DNA of 64,000 nucleotides. Source: Mycobacterium sp. AZCC_0083. Lineage in GTDB: Bacteria; Actinomycetota; Actinomycetes; Mycobacteriales; Mycobacteriaceae. A program made the position numbers and the translations under genes. Below, piece after piece: positions 60,867 to 64,000 of this stretch. The stretch covers positions 33,705-97,704 of the forward strand of contig NZ_JACHGP010000027.1 in NCBI RefSeq assembly GCF_014202335.1. The letters run 5' to 3'. Position 1 is the stretch's first letter, and every line of letters starts with the position of its first letter. Under the pieces are notes generated by a model. The model saw only the letters and a program-made list of their open reading frames with translations. It searched no databases and was not told where the DNA came from.

Positions 60867-61619
60867 CTAGACCGCGGTTCGGCCGCCGTCGACCGAAAGA
60901 GCGGTGCCGTGGATGAAACTCGCCGCACCGCTGGCCAAATAGGCCACCGCGGAAGCAATCTCGCTCGGGTCTGCCACACGTCCAGCAGGGGCCTGAGCCG
61001 CGAGTTGGTCGAGTGCATCGCCCAACTCCGCAGAACCGGCCGTGCGTGTCGGACCGGGGACCACTGCGTTCACCCGAACGCCTTGCTGCCCGAACTCGGC
61101 GGCCCAGCTCTTGGTCAGCAAAAGCAACGCGGCCTTGGTTGCGCCGTAGACAGACATTCCCGGCAGCGCGAACTGGCCGGCCATGCTGGAAACATTGACG
61201 ATCGCTCCCTTCCCTTGCGCCGCCATCAGCGGCGCAAGCTCGCCCACCAAGTAGAACGGAGCCGTCAGGTTGGTCGCGATGACCGCGTCGAAGGCCTCTT
61301 CGGGAAAGGCGAACGTGGGCGCTAGGACACCGATCGCGGCGTTGTTGACCAGGATGTCGATGGGGCCGCCTGCCGCGTGACGAGCCTGTGACGCCAAAAC
61401 TTTGGCCGATCCGGCGCCACCGCTGAGGTCGGCGCGGACGAAGTCAGCTTGCCCGCCCGCCTCGCGAATACCGGCGACGACGCTGTCGCCTCGGCTCTGA
61501 TCGCGCCCACAGACCAGTACGTGGGCTCCGTCCTGGGCGAGCGTCGCAGCGATCGCTGCGCCAATACCGCTGGTCGAACCTGTCACCAGGGCGGTCGATC
61601 CGCTCATATCGAATGTCAT
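60867..61619 (-). CDS. Short-chain dehydrogenase/reductase
   Basis: 250 residues from ATG 61619; the upstream frame to 61691 runs through the palindrome and is not used. Classical SDR: TGSTSGIGAAIA cofactor loop, NNAAIG, catalytic Ser in NVSSMAGQF and YGATK, and the C-terminal GTALSVDGGRTAV. CGRDQSRG after the second strand suggests NADP(H). Substrate unknown. Downstream of and probably controlled by the tetR gene. Confidence 0.88.
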   Translation of the reverse strand: MTFDMSGSTALVTGSTSGIGAAIAATLAQDGAHVLVCGRDQSRGDSVVAGIREAGGQADFVRADLSGGAGSAKVLASQARHAAGGPIDILVNNAAIGVLAPTFAFPEEAFDAVIATNLTAPFYLVGELAPLMAAQGKGAIVNVSSMAGQFALPGMSVYGATKAALLLLTKSWAAEFGQQGVRVNAVVPGPTRTAGSAELGDALDQLAAQAPAGRVADPSEIASAVAYLASGAASFIHGTALSVDGGRTAV

Positions 61620-61642
61620 GACCCCGACGGTAGAAGCAACTT

Positions 61643-61662
61643 TTTGGATTATCGAATCCAAA
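61643..61662. promoter_or_regulatory. 20-bp palindrome before the SDR gene
   Basis: TTTGGATT-ATCG-AATCCAAA is symmetric over eight bases on each side. It fills the gap between the tetR stop (61663) and the SDR start (61619), 24 bases before the start. Candidate operator of the adjacent TetR protein. Confidence 0.55.
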
Positions 61663-62295
61663 CTAGCTGGCGCGCTGGGCTTTTCCGACATCCTCAGTGT
61701 GCGGGGTCAGAAGCGCGAGAACACCGTCGATCGACGCCGCGAGCGCGCCGCTGTCCTGGTTGAGTTGGGCGAGGACCAGCCCGCCGATCACCGTCGCCAG
61801 TGTCACGGTCGCTAGCGCGTCTGGATCGGCGTTCGCCGCCAGGCCGCCGCGTGTCTGCATCGTGCGGTACCCATTCCCGATGCTGTCCTGGAGTCGACGA
61901 AACGCCTGTGCAACGCGATCGAGTCCCTCACCATCAGCGACCGCGAGCTCGCTGCCCAGCGTGGCGATCGGACAACCACCGTGACGGTGCGGCTCTCGTT
62001 GTTGATCGACCAGCAAGTCACCCCAGGCCCGCACCCCTGCGACTGACTCGAAGTTGCCGACCATCGGATCGCGGCCCGTCTCGTTCTCCTGGTTGTCGAT
62101 GACAGCCAGGAGCAGCGATTGCTTGTCGGTGAAGTAATGGTAGATCTGTGAACTGCTGACCCTCGCCTCAGCGCGAACATCCTCAAGCGTCGTCCCGGTA
62201 ATGCCATGAATCGCGATAAGTCGCGACGCCGCTTCCACGATGCGCCGCCGCGTCTGCTGCCCCTTCGGTGTCAGCTTCGTCGAAGCGTCAGTCAT
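61663..62295 (-). CDS. TetR-family regulator
   Basis: 210 residues from ATG 62295. N-terminal helix-turn-helix RIVEAASRLIAIHGITGTTLEDVRAEARVSSSQIYHYFTDKQSLLLAVIDNQ; C-terminal domain with GGCPIATLGSELA, which is typical of the LmrA/YxaF-type subgroup. Operon with the SDR gene 43 bases downstream, which carries a palindrome in front. Upstream TATATA and a GTACAGTGTAC motif near 62352-62362 may be its own promoter/operator. Confidence 0.88.
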   Translation of the reverse strand: MTDASTKLTPKGQQTRRRIVEAASRLIAIHGITGTTLEDVRAEARVSSSQIYHYFTDKQSLLLAVIDNQENETGRDPMVGNFESVAGVRAWGDLLVDQQREPHRHGGCPIATLGSELAVADGEGLDRVAQAFRRLQDSIGNGYRTMQTRGGLAANADPDALATVTLATVIGGLVLAQLNQDSGALAASIDGVLALLTPHTEDVGKAQRAS

Positions 62296-62414
62296 GATCG
62301 CGCGCCACACCATCTCTTCACTGCGCCTCCTACGCCGGACGCCGAGTATATAGGTACAGTGTACGCATAAGCAGGACGCGGTAACTACGCGCCCACGCTA
62401 GAGCGGCTTGTCGT

Positions 62415-63089
62415 CTATTTGGCCCGCAGGGCGAGACGTTCGGAGTCACAGATCCACACCGTCTTGGCATCGAGGCGGATCCAGCCGCGGTGGGCGAATT
62501 CGGCGAGCGCTTTGTTCACCGTTTCTCGGGATGCCCCGACCAACTGTGCGATCTCTTCCTGTGTCAGGTCATGGGTAACGCGTAAGGCGCCGTCTTCCTG
62601 GATGCCGAAGCGTTGCGCGAGCGCCAGCAGCTGCTTGGCGACGCGGCCGGGCACATCGGTGAAGATGAGGTCGGCCAGGCTGTTGTTGGTGCGGCGCAGC
62701 CGGCGGGCCAGCACCCGCAGCAGCTGCTCGGCGATTTCAGGGCGGTCGGCGATCCAGGCCCGCAGCGCGCCGCGGTCCATCGAGACTGCTCGTACTTCGG
62801 TGATGGTGGTGGCGCTCGATGTCCGCGGGCCGGGGTCGAAGAGCGACATTTCACCGAACATGTCTGACGGGCCCATGATGGTGAGCAGGTTCTCTTGACC
62901 GCCCTGCGAACGGTTGCCGATCTTGACCTTGCCGGAAATGATGATGTACAGCCGGTCGCCGGGCTCGCCTTGGGCGAACACGGTGTGCCCGCGCGGGAAG
63001 TCGACGGGCTGCAATTGCTTGGTCAGCGCCGAGACCGCACTGGGTGCGACTCCCTGGAATATTCCTGCCCTGCTAAGGATCTCGTCCAC
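62415..63089 (-). CDS. crp: Cyclic-nucleotide-binding regulator Crp (CRP/FNR family)
   Basis: 224 residues from GTG 63089 (GAGGA upstream), the length and start (VDEILSRAGIFQGV) of mycobacterial Crp (Rv3676). cAMP-binding domain 1-115 (GEPGDRLYIIISGKVKIG; GEMSLFDPGPRTSS), dimer helix, and DNA-binding helix-turn-helix TQEEIAQLVGASRETVNKALAEFAHRGW. Nearly identical to the main Crp throughout, so it is either the main crp translocated here or a second copy; the flanking repeats favour the second. Its C-terminal WICDSERLALRAK is a little divergent. Confidence 0.92.
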   Translation of the reverse strand: MDEILSRAGIFQGVAPSAVSALTKQLQPVDFPRGHTVFAQGEPGDRLYIIISGKVKIGNRSQGGQENLLTIMGPSDMFGEMSLFDPGPRTSSATTITEVRAVSMDRGALRAWIADRPEIAEQLLRVLARRLRRTNNSLADLIFTDVPGRVAKQLLALAQRFGIQEDGALRVTHDLTQEEIAQLVGASRETVNKALAEFAHRGWIRLDAKTVWICDSERLALRAK

Positions 63090-63602
63090 GCATGGTCCTC
63101 GCAAGCTGTTGAGTCGGATGACACGCTTGTCCCGTCGGGCGTTGACCGAGCAAACGTACTCAAAGATTAGCGACAGCGAGGGGACGTTGCGAATTGGATG
63201 GGTTCGCGTCAGCCGCTCCCCGACGGCGAGCGCCGCGGGATGTCCCGGCGGACAATCACTTACCTGTGACCCTCGCGCTGACCCCGCAGGGGACGAACAG
63301 ACGAGGATTGATCGAAAGGTGGATGAGGTGGGTTGCACCGTGCCACAGCTCGTTCAAGAAACGGCCCGTCACATCTGACCCGTAGAAGCGCCAAAGGGCG
63401 GGGGGACCATCCGCGGGCGCTGCGTCATAGGAAATGCAGCGATTACTGAGAAAAACCGGTGAGTGATCGCGCTGAGACAACTCGGGACGGCGCTGGTCAT
63501 GGCGGCTGGGAGATGCGGTCGGAACTGAGAAACTACACAGCTGCAGCAGCAGCAACGAATGAACCGCCCCGGGGGAGTCCGGAGACTTTCCGGTGTGAGA
63601 AC
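63090..63602. other. Non-coding region with IS debris, including repeat C2
   Basis: 513 bases upstream of crp. Holds repeat C2 (63426-63537) and the tail beyond an IS3 transposase remnant. No intact gene. The crp promoter should lie in 63090-63180, AT-richer around 63155-63175 (GTACTCAAAGATTAGCGAC), no clear boxes. Confidence 0.45.
63426..63537. repeat. Repeat C copy 2
   Basis: About 112 bases starting CATAGGAAATGCAGC, with TGAGA and TGAGACAA at 63447 and 63473 (26 apart), CTGGTCATG and GAGATGC. Same orientation as copy 1 at 60580. Flanks the distal side of crp. Confidence 0.7.
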
Positions 63603-63749
63603 TCAGCCGGCGGCTGGTCCCTGATGTTGAGCGTAGTAGGCGGTCGCTAGTTCGACAGGTGGGATGTCGCCGCTCTACTGGCAGAGGCGGCGGAGGTTGA
63701 ACCAGTCGATGCCGCGAGCGGTGGAGTGGGCGATCTCTTCGAGGGTTCA
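63603..63749 (-). pseudogene. 3' remnant of an IS3-family transposase (OrfB)
   Basis: Minus-strand translation gives LEEIAHSTARGIDWFNLRRLCQ-stop-SGDIPPVELATAYYAQ. The WFN-RR-L and GDIPPVELxxAYYAQ segments are the last conserved part of IS3-type transposases. An in-frame TAG interrupts it and the 5' part is absent in the window. Confidence 0.75.
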
Positions 63750-63875
63750 ATAGCGGTGCAGTGCAACTGATGTGCCCGCAGCGTGCTGGTTAAGCCGTAT
63801 ATTTGATCTCTTCGCATATTCGGTCTGAGTCAAACTCTGCCACGCCCGGAAGTAGCGGCATGGCGCTTGCCGGTA

Positions 63876-64000
63876 TCAGCGGATTACGTGGTCGGGGGAG
63901 ATGATGTTGGTGATTGCGTGCGCGAGTGTCGCGCTGGCCTGTTGTGGGACGTCGGTGTTGATGAAGAAGACGAGGGTGGTCTGGGTCTGGGGAAGGTAGA
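63876..64000 (-). CDS. 3' end of a serine beta-lactamase-like hydrolase (partial)
   Basis: The minus strand reads open from the window edge: YLPQTQTTLVFFINTDVPQQ then ASATLAHAITNIISPDHVIR, stop at 63878-63876. The ending resembles the C-terminus of mycobacterial class C beta-lactamase/LpqK-like hydrolases (last beta strand and helix). Only about 40 residues are visible, so identity is uncertain. Confidence 0.4.
   Translation of the reverse strand, partial: YLPQTQTTLVFFINTDVPQQASATLAHAITNIISPDHVIR

Noticed and set aside
62352..62362. GTACAGTGTAC palindrome before tetR as an operator
   Set aside because: GTAC is self-complementary, and the match is short; kept only as a remark in the tetR entry.
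1..64000. CRISPR array, prophage, tRNA or rRNA
   Set aside because: No regular spacer-repeat pattern, phage structural gene or recognisable RNA gene was found.

Overview
The window is high-GC chromosomal DNA from an actinomycete, almost certainly a rapidly growing mycobacterium (Mycolicibacterium type). Evidence: the gene content and order match the mycobacterial oriC-flanking region (rsmG-parA-parB, cwlM-trxA-trxB, rsmA-sigM, murJ, mutT4, pcnA), GTG/TTG starts are frequent, mycothiol-type DinB proteins and F420-type luciferase-like enzymes are present, DnaB carries a class 3-type mini-intein, and there is a glucosylglycerate hydrolase of the kind known from fast growers. No rRNA, tRNA or CRISPR array was recognised.

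Layout. 1-19657: origin-proximal housekeeping block. rsmG (cut by the window start) overlaps parA, which carries a perfect parS inside its coding sequence; parB follows after a tandem repeat. Then a GNAT-like protein, a broken amidohydrolase, and a leftward run: mutT4, a DUF6049-type secreted protein, murJ fused to a pseudokinase, sigM/rsmA, trxB-trxA and cwlM. pcnA and a Ca-binding-repeat protein read right. 19658-50192: a block corresponding to M. tuberculosis Rv0036c to Rv0058, joined directly to the parA-pcnA block; in M. tuberculosis these blocks are separated by the origin, so the two genomes differ by a rearrangement around oriC. It holds yqgE, mtc28, leuS, an added glucosylglycerate hydrolase, an amino-acid ABC transporter, phoX, ino1-padR, ponA1 with a GT87-like partner, the rpsF-ssb-rpsR-rplI operon and dnaB.

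50193-64000: accessory DNA beginning 19-20 bases after dnaB. It contains gene fragments (cupin-like, recD, recB, carboxymuconolactone decarboxylase, IS3 transposase), three families of IS-end-like repeats, and three regulated cassettes: (a) a large leftward surface protein with cadherin/VCBS-like repeats, next to a LuxR-type ATPase regulator and a small sigma-region-4-like protein, the two transcription units sharing paired AGGTAGT direct repeats; (b) a luciferase-like F420 enzyme divergent from a TetR regulator across an inverted repeat; (c) a TetR-SDR pair with a 20-bp palindrome, followed by a second-copy-like mycobacterial Crp. Cassette (c) and crp are bracketed by two 110-bp direct repeats.

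The best candidates for something undescribed are the two operator-like arrays with identical half-site spacing but a coordinated T-to-G switch (50225-50271 and 58922-58968), and the LuxR/surface-protein system with its shared paired repeats.
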